This document shows, piece by piece, positions 21,501 through 31,500 of a stretch of 64,000 nucleotides of DNA. Made by a program: the position numbers and the translations under genes. The stretch's first letter is position 1. The number at the start of each line of letters is the position of its first letter. The notes under the pieces are model-generated. The model made no database searches. It had not been told where the DNA came from and saw only the letters and a list, made by a program, of their open reading frames with translations. Source of the DNA: Bursaphelenchus xylophilus (taxonomy: Eukaryota > Nematoda > Chromadorea > Rhabditida > Aphelenchoididae); the NCBI GenBank assembly GCA_904066235.2, contig CAJFCV020000004.1:1922001-1986000 (forward strand), in the 5' to 3' direction.

Positions 21501-22877
21501 ATCAATCTTGACATTTGTACAGTGGCGTACCGGATCCAGCGGAAAAGAACGTAGCATTTTGCATCCAGGAAGCATCAAAAACGCAGCAAAATACCTCCAT
21601 CTCCAAGTGAAAAAAAACTCCCATTTCAAAAACGCGCTTGCTCTTTTTGTGACGGAAAGCGCGCGCTCTTCAAAACGGACTTTTTTCCACTTGGGGAGGG
21701 AGGCATTTTGCTGCATTTTTTATACTTCCCGGATACAAAATGGTATGTTTTTTGCCACTGGATCAGGCCTATCACTGTACAAGTCTTTTAGTAAAATCGC
21801 TGGAGACATTTTGGCAAAATAATTTGCTGCCTTTTGCACCGTGTTATAGGTGGTATATTGGTCATTGAAAGATGTTTCCAAATTTTTTTGCCAAGATATG
21901 CCAGGAAGGTGGAAATCTACATATGGCCATTACCTTCCTTCAGAGCTCGGTTGCCGCCATTGCAATAAAGAAAACTTCACAAAACCGACTATTTGTAAGT
22001 TTGGAGGGCGGCGACTTCAAAAGTCGAAATTTCAACTTCGCAATCGCAAAAAATATATATAATATTTTCACCTCCTGTATTAACTAACAATAAGCCTTCT
22101 CCTAGCCTTCGCCATGCATTCAACGACGAATTGAGGCGACCTAAAGTATCATAGACCCAAAAAAAGTTGTAGCGCCAAACTAACTTTTGGGAGCTTCGAA
22201 TTATTCACTATATACGGGTTTCATAGTACAGAGGCTTCATTATTTTTTGAGTTTCCTTTCGCCCTACTGTCCTTGAAATTTTTTAAAAAAAAATCAAATC
22301 CCCCCACTTACGGATGCAGCGGATGTCCGAGCGGGAAAATCGATGAAACCGTTAGGAACAAGAGCCCGCTGAGGTATACAATTGAGAACCAGAACAACGA
22401 AAAGAAGCGGCCAAACACGCCGTCCGCCAGAAACCCTCCCAGAAACGGGAGAATGTAACTGAACGCCATGAATACCGTAAAAATTAGGCCCGAAGTCGAC
22501 GGGTCAAACCCAATATTCTTCATGAGGTAGATGAGCAGAGTTGCTGGAATTTTCGGACGTACATTTACATTCAAATATTACGTTTTTACCGACCTTTTAG
22601 CCCATAGAAAACAAATCGCTCGCCGATTTCGTACACATACGTCAACAACGTCGATTTTGGCCAAGTAAAAAGGATCCCGCAGCATGTCTGAAGGGGTGTA
22701 AAGATCAAGTTTTATGGGACCTACCGTCGGCTCGGCTTCGATCTCTTGCGCCGGCTCCGGCGTTGGGTAGAGAGCTGAAAATATGGGTGTATTGTGTGTT
22801 GAGGGCTGTGTATTTTGTTCCGTATATTGCAGGATATGCTAAGCTATCTTACCCGCCTCTCCCAGAACATTGACCAT
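12561..22877 (-). CDS. Proton-coupled oligopeptide transporter (POT/PTR2, PEPT-like)
   Basis: Imports di- and tripeptides with protons across a plasma membrane. Fifteen exons, all in phase, listed 5' to 3': 22853-22877, 22725-22774, 22594-22687, 22312-22543, 19975-20326, 18684-18923, 18242-18411, 17945-18026, 16482-16613, 14711-14952, 14470-14637, 13467-13746, 13286-13420, 13108-13215, 12561-12749. The product is 832 residues, the usual animal PEPT size. Family marks are EIGERFVFYG (the ExxERFxYY motif, with Phe for one Tyr), GGFLADGVFGR after TM2, FWAFYEQQSARW in TM7, and IPQYVLMAVAEIMF in TM10. About 12 TM segments are visible, with the family's large extracellular loop at about 416-690. 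The start is the least sure part: the coding frame stays open upstream of the ATG back to a possible acceptor at 22925-22927, so a further 5' exon may exist. One donor (exon 3) is the unusual GTCGGT. Close to C. elegans pept/opt genes; which paralog is unclear. Confidence 0.93.
12815..13040. repeat. Palindromic element in a transporter intron
   Basis: GCTGAAAATGGTAGGGCGCA and the inverse TGCGCCCTACCATTTTCAGC flank a core of repeated GCGCAGCTC motifs. Outer ends GCCAATGCGCTAACT and AGTTAGCGCAGTGGC also pair. Confidence 0.88.
13800..13964. mobile_element. MITE2 copy
   Basis: Ends CGGCCTGTCGGGAAAGTAAT and ATTATTTTCCCGACAGGT; core contains a CCGCG-type palindrome. In a transporter intron. Confidence 0.85.
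14131..14382. mobile_element. MITE1 copy d
   Basis: Same family as 7212-7460, both ends intact. In a transporter intron. Confidence 0.9.
15158..15313. mobile_element. MITE2 copy, diverged
   Basis: Ends TTGATCTGTCTGGAAAAATGG and TTATTTTCCCGACAGACTG bracket a 155-bp core. In a transporter intron. Confidence 0.75.
15330..16030. repeat. Dispersed AAGTTCGAA array in both orientations
   Basis: Units of 10-13 bases built on AAGTTCGAATG occur in tandem at 15331-15470 and 15790-15855, and as CATTCGAACTT at 15705-15770 and 15875-16015. The outer blocks with CAACGGGGAGAC/GTCTCCTTTGTCG and GGAACGCCTACC/GGTAGGCGTTC flanks make two nested inverted repeats. Confidence 0.85.
16085..16470. mobile_element. 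MITE4 diverged copy
   Basis: Retains TTTGCGCAGAAAAAAGC and ATAAAATCTGAGCGT landmarks of the family. In the transporter intron before exon 16482-16613. Confidence 0.6.
16690..17935. mobile_element. 1.25-kb foldback element
   Basis: The two halves are near-perfect reverse complements. Left arm about 16690-17235, right arm about 17385-17935, ends GTTAACCCTTTCCGGACGAG and the inverse. The same 73-codon ORF therefore appears on plus (16852-17073) and minus (17552-17773). No transposase. In a transporter intron. Confidence 0.92.
18489..18640. mobile_element. MITE2 copy
   Basis: Ends ATCAGTCTGTCGGGAAAATA and TATTTTCCCGACAGATTAAT. In a transporter intron. Confidence 0.9.
19078..19320. mobile_element. 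MITE1 copy e
   Basis: Same family as 7212-7460, both ends recognisable. In a transporter intron. Confidence 0.9.
19425..19630. mobile_element. MITE1 copy f, degenerate
   Basis: Diverged copy with both outer ends lost; the inner TTTTGGATCCGGAAAG and ATTTCGCAACATTTTT landmarks remain. Follows copy e by about 100 bases. Confidence 0.7.
20429..21305. mobile_element. Foldback element of TTGCGGGCA tandem units
   Basis: At 20480-20890 units of about 21 bases (TTGCGGGCAGCCGACATTTG and variants) run in one direction; at 20925-21295 they run in the opposite direction as TGCCCGCAAA. Both outer ends carry AAGTGTG/GACCTGGCAAAG-type flanks in inverse orientation. It is in a transporter intron; a fragment lies at 29820-29850. 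Confidence 0.9.
21305..21480. repeat. Repeat shared with 32848-33010, inverted
   Basis: ACTTTTATCTAGACATTATTG and TGTGAGCACATGTTAAATACC recur in the opposite orientation at 32848-33010. In both places a MITE1 copy lies on the same side, so a larger unit may have moved together. Confidence 0.75.
21519..21779. mobile_element. MITE1 copy g
   Basis: Same family as 7212-7460, both ends present with some changes. In a transporter intron, next to the 20.4-21.3 kb foldback. Confidence 0.87.
21890..22065. repeat. Repeat shared with 9625-9835, inverted
   Basis: Reverse-complement counterpart of 9625-9835 (TGCAATAAAGAAAACTTCAC is a clear shared block). No ORF of interest. Confidence 0.75.
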
Positions 22878-23716
22878 GCTAATGAAGGCACGGAGATCGT
22901 ATTCTGCTGACTTGGCAAAGCTCCCTGAAAATCCTAAATTCGAGATGATCTTTTTTCATGTCTGATTGGAAATATCGACCAAGAAAGGTTAAAAATGTAT
23001 GTGTTCAGTACGTCCTCTGTGGAGGAACAACTCAACGATTAACAGGTTACAAAAGCCGTGTCAGTTTCTCACTACAAAATTTTTTCTGATATTGGAAATT
23101 TTGGGTTTAGTAATTTCTCTTCGGCTCACTTTTCGATGGTCGTATTATTGAAATGGAAAGCTACTATTACTGTCTCTTTACATGTGTGATAGTACTGGTC
23201 CTAAAGAATTGGAGGACTTTTATTTGAAGTTTTTGTTACGCCTCAAAAAATATTTATGCCTAACTTTCCAAAGGCCACACTTTTGTGAATTGCGATTGCA
23301 ACACGGCCAACTTGAAACTTTCAGAAAAAAAGTTGCAGAAAAGATGTACCCCTATTCTCATCGTGAGCATGTTGTCTGAACGTCGCTATTTATTGGGCCA
23401 AAACGTTTCCGCAAATGTTTTACTCTAGAGCCTGATAATGTCAAAAAGTTTTTGCGACTCAAAATAGGGCAAAGCGACCCTGTGGTGAAATTTTTTTGAA
23501 TTTTTTCGGGAAAAACTTGGTCTACGGGTTTCCGGGGATAAATCGAAAAATTGTATTTAAAAATCGGAGCATTTTGTTTTGGAAACATTTGATTTAATTT
23601 TTTTCAAAAAAAATTGCTCAAAAAACGAAAGAATTGACCCAGAGTAATGCCCTACCCCCAAAAAATTTTAAAAAAACTACACTTGATTTCCATGAGAAAA
23701 TGGTCCAAAAATCAAA

Positions 23717-23870
23717 TATCAGTCTGTCGGGAAAATAATGAGCGCTCTGTCGCAGCCAAAATCGCATCGAAAATGAGTGATATCGCGGCAAAATCAAATT
23801 TCTTTTCACTTCGGCGACGCGACTGGCGCAGCGACATTGCGCTCACTATTTTCCCGACAGCCTAATACTA
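23717..23870. mobile_element. MITE2 copy
   Basis: Ends ATCAGTCTGTCGGGAAAATA and CTATTTTCCCGACAGCCTAA. Lies between the transporter and the zinc-finger-like gene. Confidence 0.9.
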
Positions 23871-24858
23871 AACTCTAATCTTCTGGGAAATCCGTTAATT
23901 ACGTCCAGATTGCCCGAGACCCCCGAATCACCCGCAAAAAAGGCTGTTTCAAAACCGCGACCCCAAAAAACGAAACGCCCGTAAAAACTCGGGTGGAAAT
24001 GCGCAAGTTTCAAAGCCCCGTCTGTAAAACCGCACCGGGATTTGTCATGCCTCATATTCTGTTTTGTTTTTGATTCGGATTAATCTCCATACCTCCTCGT
24101 TTATCCGTTATAGCCGCCCATACCCATTTCTCGCGTTTTTCGCAGCTCTTTTTGCGGGATTAATGGACTCGGATGTAAAAACAAGTGATCGGGAAAGAGG
24201 GCATCCCAAAATTTCGAAAAAAATTTGACAAAAAAGGGTTGCCGTCCACATTTGGGATAGTAAATTATTGGAAAATTTCCAATAATTTTGTGGACGAAAT
24301 GTCAAAAAATTCAAATTTTACACTCAAAAAGCCAAAATTCACAAAAAAAACCCAATTTCTTCTCGGAAAAAAACGTGTTTATTAAAAAAAAACTGAATAA
24401 ACAATAGGCATTAGGTGTAAGTTATAAGCAACAATAAGAAAACAGCGATATTAGTATCAACCAAAAAATACTCTACTTAACAACAACAAATGGGTGGTAA
24501 ATTCTACAAAATTCGAGGTGATAATAAACCTTTGCGCTATGAAATTTGAATTTATCTATTGGGACGGTCAAAAAACAAACAAGTTCTGGTGAAAATGGAG
24601 ATCTAAAATTACCTTGTACATGATGAAAATTTGAGAAATTTGGCTAATTGCAGTGAAATACAGGGTGATTGAGGTCAAATCGGGGGGTGTGTGAGGTTGG
24701 GAAAAGACATTTTGAGGTAGTACTGGGTACCAATGAGATCAAATTATCTTATACTAGAGACCAATAGAAGGTGAAATCTGAAAAATTTGGGGACAAATCC
24801 GAGTGAAATAAAGCTAAATCAGATGAGAGAGATATAAGAGTTGATATGGTGTGAGGGT

Positions 24859-27014
24859 TTAAAGATTAAAGTATTCTGGCTCAGCTACCGGGACGTCCAA
24901 ATCGAAGAGTCCCATTTCCAAATTCTCGCCATTCTCGAAGCAATTCAGGTATTCCTCGACTTCATTCAGCTCCTGTCTGCTCATTGGTGGGACGAAAAAC
25001 TCGCCCAGTCCATCCCAGTCCTCATCGTTCAGCTTTAAAAGCGGTGCGCCAAAGTCATCGACCAAATTTTGATCTTCCACTTCAGCACCTGGGACCTCTT
25101 GAATGTTCTCGTCAAATGGGCGGAACAAGTCGCGATTATCAAATCCAGCTGGCTCATTCTCAACGATCAAAGGTTGTGGGTGCTGTTGAACCTCCTGAAC
25201 TCTGACTTCATGGGCAAATTGCGGGGTTTGCGGGACTTGTTCATATTGCACTTGAGAGGTGTGTTCCCAATAAAATTGATGATGGAAGGTGTTCTGGATT
25301 GGTGGTTGGAACGGCTGGATCTGAGCGAATGGTTGTCTGAGAGGCTGAGCGGGAAATTTCGGGAAGAAATATTGCAATCCAGCCTTGCAGAAGTCCATAT
25401 CACGAAGCCGAACCCCACCCAGAGGCTTTTGCGGGGGTTTAATGGGGTTAACAGGGGCCGGGACGTTCAAAACCGGCTGCAGCGGCACGCTCAATGGCCG
25501 GCTCGCCTCCTCGCCGCCCAATGAGATTTCGCGTGGATCCAGGGGGGCGCTGCGCGATCTTTTGGCGGCGGAGGCGGCGGCTTCGCCGCTGGCTCTTCTC
25601 TTCTTGGCCTTGCTGGCCAAGGCGGTTCTCATCGTCGCCTCCACATACTCATCCATGGCCTGCAACATCTCGGGAGGGTAGTCGAGAGCGGGGACGTCAT
25701 TCTCGGCATCCTCGATGATTGGCGCGTTCTTGTCGCGGTTCGCTCCCTTGAATCGTTGGATCGAGTTCGTGGCGACGTAGGTGAAATCGCCGGGGATATA
25801 ATGGGTCGCAAGCTCGTTCACTGAAATATATTTTGGTAAACGGAGGAAAAAATGGATTTTAAAATTAAATTTAACTATTTTTTCAGGACTTTTAACTATT
25901 TTTTCAGGAAAAAGTACTTCTATCGGGTATGGAGTTACAAGTCGAAACATATATATAAAAAATCGCAAATTTTTTTCTGATTCAGAATCTGTAAAAATTA
26001 GCTGCCTAATTTTGGTTTATAACGGCGAAAAAACCCTCTAAACTTTTCTCGCAACACCATGCAAATGCCTTTTTAACCAATTCTAAAGTAGACCCTGGCA
26101 TCTTGACACGCCTCAAAATATCAAATTTCATTAATACAGGGCATTTGCGTGGTGTTGCGAGAAAAGTTCCGAGGATTTTTCGGCCCTTACAAACCAAAAT
26201 TGGGCAGCTAATTTTTACATATTCTGAATCAGAAAAGTTTTGCAATTTTTTTGATGTTAGACCTGTAACTCCATACCCCATATAAGTGGTTTCCTTGTAA
26301 GATAACTTTCAACTTATTTTAGACCTAAAATTCAACTCAAAAATCCGAAAAAACAGAAACTTACAAATCGCCACCTTCTTCTTGCTCTGCGGATCTCTGG
26401 GATTGAATTCGGCCGCGGACTCGGCACTTGGAACACATCCATCGGTATGGTAGAAGCATCCGGACATCATTTGCAGGCGGTTGATGGCGCGGATGTAGAG
26501 CACGGTGAAGGTGAAGACGCATCCCTTGCCCTGCCTCTTCGAGGTCACCAACTCGCCCTTCACGTAACGATCCGAGGAGTCATGGTTGTGACAAGCGAAT
26601 ACCATCCGGTCGAAGATGAACCGCCTCTTCACCTCTTCGGGGAGCGAGCCGTCCAGCAGGTTCGAGCTCATCTTCACCAAGCGGACGTTGGCGTTGAACT
26701 CGTAGTGAATCATCCATTTTAGTAATTCAGAATAACTGCAAATTGATGAGGTTAGACTTGAAATGACTGGAATAGAATCTACCTCCTCTGGACAAACAAT
26801 TCGCACAAAAATTATCAATATTACCTAAAACCCAAAAATCGGATTTTCTTTTCGAAAAATCCTTCAAAACTAATCAAAAATAAACCTACGAAGTGAACGA
26901 GACCTTCTCCGTAAGGCCAATCAGATGGTTGTCCGCGCAGATCACACCCTCCTTGTCCTGGGTCTGACCTCGGATGTTGTACTTGGCCGGCTTCTGATGA
27001 ACTCGAGGAATCAT
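24859..27014 (-). CDS. Putative nuclear protein with possible FAR1/ZSWIM-type zinc finger
   Basis: Three exons (26890-27014, 26365-26735, 24859-25820) join in frame to 485 residues. The ATG is the first after an in-frame TAA twelve bases upstream. I do not recognise a named family. Residues about 40-142 show the spacing of the zinc-binding domain found at the N-terminus of MULE transposases, FAR1 and ZSWIM3 proteins: a helical start, a Cys at 90, a basic stretch with RQGKGC (Cys114), then Cys135-x2-His138 and Cys142. Residues 236-241 (KAKKRR) and 251-255 (AKRSR) look like nuclear localisation signals. The C-terminal third is Pro/Gln-rich, then acidic with Phe/Leu, resembling an activation region. 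The role is inferred as DNA binding or transcription; it could equally be a nematode-specific orphan. The second intron holds a foldback element (25918-26283). Confidence 0.75.
25918..26283. mobile_element. Foldback element in intron 2 of the zinc-finger-like gene
   Basis: Ends TATCGGGTATGGAGTTACAA and the inverse near TGTAACTCCATACCCC, with inner arms TTTTTCTGATTCAGAATCTG and inverse. About 365 bp, no ORF. Confidence 0.88.
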
Positions 27015-28520
27015 TTCCACCAGGATTTAAATAATCAAATAGTAGGATAGATTTGAAATCTGCAAATCGGAGGTAAAATACGACGCAATAAGCGCAAAAA
27101 TCCCCGAAAAGTTGGCGCGCAAAAGTTAGGAGAAAAAGGAAAAATAGACGAAATGTCAAAAAAATTGACATTACGTTCGCATAGTATTGATTAATTATCG
27201 ATTTCCGATATTTTTTGTTGGAATCGCTCGGAAAGGAGAGAAGAAGTCTTTAGATGTTTATATAAGACTTCTACAATACTAAAATGCGACTGATTTCTAT
27301 TTTTTTCAAAATTTACTACTAAGAATATCTAAACTAATATAAAAATCCCCTCTATTTTAGTTTTTCTCCATAAACCGTTACAAAAAAATAGTCCTAGGCC
27401 CTTTACTATCTTCTAGAATTATTGGAGAGCTATGCACGGCGTCCTCTTGCGCGGAGAAAATGAATGGCTATGCTCAGCTTTGCACCTCCAACACAGCGAT
27501 GGAAAAAGTGAAGCCCTTGCGTAATAACTGCAGAAATTTTGGCAGGACATTTGCCTCGTCGTACCATGGGGTACTGTAGATCTACATATACATACAGAGT
27601 GTTCTATGTTCCATGGAAAACCTGGGAAACATCAATTTGAATATTTTTGGATACCTAATTTTTTTTAAGTCAGCTAACCCAAAAATATGATTGAATTAGC
27701 TAATCTATACTTTGTTTGACCAAAACTGATAGCTAAAGCTACCATAACTGCCTTTCAAAGCTACCAGAAACTCTTTTTTTCCCAGCTAATTCCCGAAAAA
27801 TCCTAAAAAATCAACGATTTTTACAATAATCCTACACTAATAACCAAAAAATTTAATCCATCCTACCAACAAACATCTAAATGTCCATAAGACTCCTATA
27901 AGTCCTTATAAAACCTCCTATCATCTATAAAAAGCAGAGAAAACATATACCAAATAAATCCGAAGGAACCGATCCACTTCCTCCGACCGCTGCCTTCTGA
28001 TGGACTGAGGATACTGCCAAGAATTGGCTCAGCTAAATACCACGCCATAACGCAATCAAATCAACGGTTTTTGCGCCAAAAATCGCCAAAAACACCGCGC
28101 TTGCGCAAGGACAGAAAAAAAGTTCAAGCACATTTCCTGTGGGCCTCTGCGGGATTGCTGATATCAGGCTCTTGATTAAAAGATATTCCCAATCACAGAA
28201 AATCGAATATTCTCACGGTAAAAGGCGATTTTCCCACGCAAATATCGGCATGACCCGATGAAAGTCGTAAATTTCATAACTAGCCATGAAGAAGTGTAGT
28301 GGAACCGCCTCTATGCTACGATACAAGGCTTTGGGGACCGTAACAAACAGTGTCAGAGGTCCATGCACTCTTCAGCAGCAGCCAAGATAACTGACGAATT
28401 TTGCAGACAGCAGAGCATTAAAAATAAAGATGACACTATAAGACCTTCCCCAATCACTGAAGCAATACATTTTTTTAGTTTTTATCGAGTTGATATCAAC
28501 GGATAATGGTTGCTTTTAGA
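27015..28520. other. Intergenic DNA with no gene seen
   Basis: AT-rich DNA upstream of the zinc-finger-like gene. It contains no long ORF with coding character, no clear splice-linked exons and no repeat that I could match inside the window. It probably includes the promoter of the minus-strand gene ending at 24859, but I could not pick out a TATA box with confidence. Confidence 0.5.
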
Positions 28521-28528
28521 AAATATTA

Positions 28529-29733
28529 GGTTGGCAACTAAGTTATTGAAATTTTTGACTGCTTTTATTTTTGCCATAACCTTTAAAGGCTTGACAGTCA
28601 ACAACTATAATACCCACTATTAGTAACAACAATACAAACCTTATCATCTAATGTGCAGTGGCACCACCAACAGAGAAACCAGGGAGATTAGGCTTTGAAG
28701 ATTTATGTAGTCGGTTTTTAGATGTTCTTTTATACTGAAGTTTTTATAACTTAGATCGTGCACAGCCAAATGGGTGTGATATACGCCACAGAGAGTAACA
28801 TTAGTACTTCACAACACTTAGGAAAGCAAAGTCTATTTGGACTGTTTGACAATTTTCTACGATCATTATTTCTATCGGGCCAAACAGGCATTCCGACGTA
28901 AGTGGTTATTCTAGATTTCATTTTGCTCACAGCCCGAATCTTTTCTATCTCCCATGTAAACATATTCGGAGGAGTGATACTCTGTGTTGGTAATTTTCCC
29001 GAGACCATAGCGCATAAAAAAATTGCTAAAATCTTTAAAAATATTTTCATCGGGTATAAAGGGTCTGTTCGGTCTTAACTTCAGAATACCGCGCCTAGGG
29101 CCGCTGGCTCCTGTATGGTTTTTTAACAAAGAGAATAGACGTCCCTTTTCAGGGCACTAGATTTATCAGCGGCTCAATGATCTTGGAAAAAAGTAGCAAC
29201 TACTCGGTTAACTTTTTGGGAGCCGCTAGGCAGGTCATGAAGATAAATTCGGTCGCGACTTTATGTCATGCTCCAAGAAGAAAGACGTTTTATGCTACTA
29301 TTTGGTTCGTAGTGAATAGCTCTGTCACTACCCGAAGAGTTAACCGCGCTGCCTTCTTTAGCGTCTCGTGCAACACCTTGAAAGACAGCCTACCGCCTAA
29401 TTTTAAGCGAAGTCGTAATAATTTCTATTGATCCTTTTGGGACAAAATGTTATCACAAGACTGTTGAAGGTGTCCTGACGTTGTAAACGTTGTACATTAG
29501 CATTATGTCATTCGAGTTCTAAACGCATTGCATGGCACTGCAAAATGACCACTCAAAATTGCTCTTGTTCAAATTCAAGGTATTACACCAACACGCGAGC
29601 TGCGAGTTCGATGCCTCTGGGTTTGATAGTACTCTAACCCTGCTACAGGTGGGATAGTGTGATACTAGCCATACTGACTTAAGAAGGTCTGTGGAATAAT
29701 GCAAAAAAAATTTCAATAACTTAATTGCCAACC
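28529..29733. mobile_element. Mariner-sized TIR element, no visible transposase
   Basis: The left end GGTTGGCAACTAAGTTATTG and the right end (its inverse, with a few changes) form terminal inverted repeats of about 28 bp. Both ends abut TA, the Tc1/mariner target duplication. The 1.2-kb length is that of a complete mariner. I cannot find a transposase reading frame or its usual motifs. The main ORFs are a 99-codon one on the minus strand (28751-29050) with a hydrophobic start, and an 84-codon one on the plus strand (29177-29431). It is either strongly decayed or a non-autonomous derivative carrying other DNA. Confidence 0.7.
28751..29050 (-). CDS. Hypothetical 99-residue ORF inside the mariner-like element
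   Basis: The ORF begins with a signal-peptide-like stretch (MKIFLKILAIFLCAMVSG) followed by a basic, Ser/Thr-containing region and a second hydrophobic segment near the C-terminus. No family is recognised and no splice-linked exons were found. It lies wholly between mariner-type TIRs, so it may be chance or decayed sequence. Listed because it is the only ORF there with an organised N-terminus. Confidence 0.2.
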   Translation of the reverse strand: MKIFLKILAIFLCAMVSGKLPTQSITPPNMFTWEIEKIRAVSKMKSRITTYVGMPVWPDRNNDRRKLSNSPNRLCFPKCCEVLMLLSVAYITPIWLCTI

Positions 29734-30197
29734 TATATAGGCCTTCTAATACTTTTTGAGACCAGATTCATCTGGATACAATCGACAAAATAGATATTTC
29801 CGATCAGTTTTTTCCCAATTAAGGCAACCACTTTGCGAGCAGCCGACATTTACCAATTATAATCACGATTCGGGGCCACGAGCTGGCTCCGGAGCCGTGG
29901 CAATCTCTGTTGACAACTCCCTGTTACTTACACAAGTATAAGTGTGTAAGCATATCAAATTAAGCTTCTAATAGGTACAGTAACCTCTTCGGATTGATGG
30001 TGAGTAACAGTAGTGATATTATTACAATACCAATAGTTCACTATCTGTTACTACAGCGGGAAAAAAATCGGTGGCCCAATAATTTTGAGGCGTGGAGCGA
30101 CAAGAAAGAAGAGCTCGAATTTGTGAATTTTTTAGCTTCAGCGTCAGGCTAGTCACAGTTATGGTGGCTATACTATGGATTTATCATGCTGTTGCAG

Positions 30198-30372
30198 ATG
30201 CGGCCTTCCGGAAAGTCGCCGGAGTGTGATTTTTCAGACGTGCGCAATGAAAAAACAAATCTCACCATGCATAGTAAAATTGGCTTTTTTTGTTTGTCGT
30301 TCATACTCTCAGTTTTCTCGCACAGTGCAAAGGTCAACAACCAGTCCGGCAACTTTCCCGAAGGCATAGTAT
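30198..30372. mobile_element. MITE3 relative
   Basis: Ends GGCCTTCCGGAAAGTCGCCG and its approximate inverse near GGCAACTTTCCCGAAGGC; the TCGCACAGTGCAAA landmark is shared. Confidence 0.65.
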
Positions 30373-30798
30373 TTATCAAGCCGGCTTGGTCGGTCTACTC
30401 ATAAAATAATAAATTCAAAAAAACATTGAGTGGCATTATCATTTCGGCGCGCTGTTATTCCGAGTCTCAAAGCGAAAATTTTGCTTGCCAATAAAAATAA
30501 AATGCAATACCATAAAGATTGATGTTTGTGAAAGACTGTGGCCACGACGCCACGGTCTTTATGATGGTTGGTAAATCTCATTTTATATGCCCTCTCTAAG
30601 AAAAAAGCTGTTGCATAACTTGACTACCGCTGGAAAGCGCAAGCTAAAACTTTCAAGAATTGACGCGTGGCTAGTGGAGAACCGGCATGCAAAATTTGAA
30701 GGACTTCAAAATTCTTGAAGTATTGACCTTTTCAGAAGACCTTGATAAAAATCCGTGGTAGCTTCACTCGCTTACAATTAGTGCTTAGTTGTTTTATC

Positions 30799-30941
30799 TA
30801 TCAGTCTGTCGGGAAAAATAATGTAGTTTTACTTATCAGCCTGTCGGGAAAATAATGGCGGGTCGTCGCAGCAAACCTCCAGCTGCCGTCAAGCGATGAT
30901 CATCGCGACGACCCGCCGTTATTTTCCCAACAGACAGACAG
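30799..30941. mobile_element. MITE2 copy, nested ends
   Basis: Two left ends occur in tandem (30799 and 30836) with one right end at about 30921-30936, which suggests insertion of one copy into or beside another. Confidence 0.8.
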
Positions 30942-31009
30942 TTTCCTTCGCCAAGTCGCTGGAGTGATTTTGGCGACATGCACGGTGAGAAAGTGAAAAG
31001 TCCACTTGG

Positions 31010-31415
31010 CACCGGAGATTGCCACGGCCAAAATTTCGGCTCCGGCTTCAGCTCTTAGCTCTCAGAGCCGGAGCCGAGGCCAAATTTGCAGCTCTCCCGG
31101 GCGAAATTTAAAAGGGTCTCCGGCTCAAAACCCTGGCTACCATGCAAAAATTTTTCAAAAAATATTTTTCCAAAAATAAAAGTTATTATTGCCAGAACGT
31201 TTTTGCAGCCAAGTCGTACGCAACACATCTTCCCCAGTATTTTTCAAGCAATTTGGTTTAACAAGATTACGAAATTTTTACTTTTCTGAACGCTGAGAAG
31301 TCTGGCTCCGACTTTGGGTACGGGAGCCGGAGCTGCACCCAAAATTTCCGGCTCCGGCTCCCTGCTCAGAGCCGGAGCCAAGAGCCGGCTCCGGAGCCGT
31401 GGCAATCTCTGCTGG
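31010..31415. repeat. Foldback element rich in GGCTCCGG
   Basis: GGCTCCGGCT/AGCCGGAGCC units lie in opposite orientation at 31035-31085 and 31310-31405, around a 200-base AT-rich core. The outer flanks TTGCCACGGCC and CCGTGGCAATC are complementary. A truncated relative is at 29870-29915. Confidence 0.65.
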
Positions 31416-31444
31416 GCACTGTGCAATTTCTATATGTGTATGCA

Positions 31445-31456
31445 TTTATTTTATTG
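31445..31456 (-). promoter_or_regulatory. Polyadenylation signal of the small secreted-peptide gene
   Basis: Reading the minus strand, overlapping AATAAA-type signals occur about 45 bases after the stop codon at 31501-31503. Confidence 0.6.
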
Positions 31457-31500
31457 ACGCCAAAGATGACACATTGTCAATTTAAAACGACAATTAAACT

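Larger units (their letters stand above)
29740..31440. other. Intergenic DNA with repeat remnants
   Basis: No gene seen. 29820-29850 repeats the motif of the 20.4-21.3 kb foldback (ACTTTGCGAGCAGCCGAC). 29870-29915 matches part of the GAGCCGGAGCC palindrome found at 31010-31410. 30198-30372 is a MITE3 relative, 30799-30941 a nested MITE2 and 30941-31000 one MITE3 end. Confidence 0.55.

Noticed and set aside
4999..22877. Operon of the CCP-like and transporter genes
   Set aside because: They are on opposite strands and convergent.
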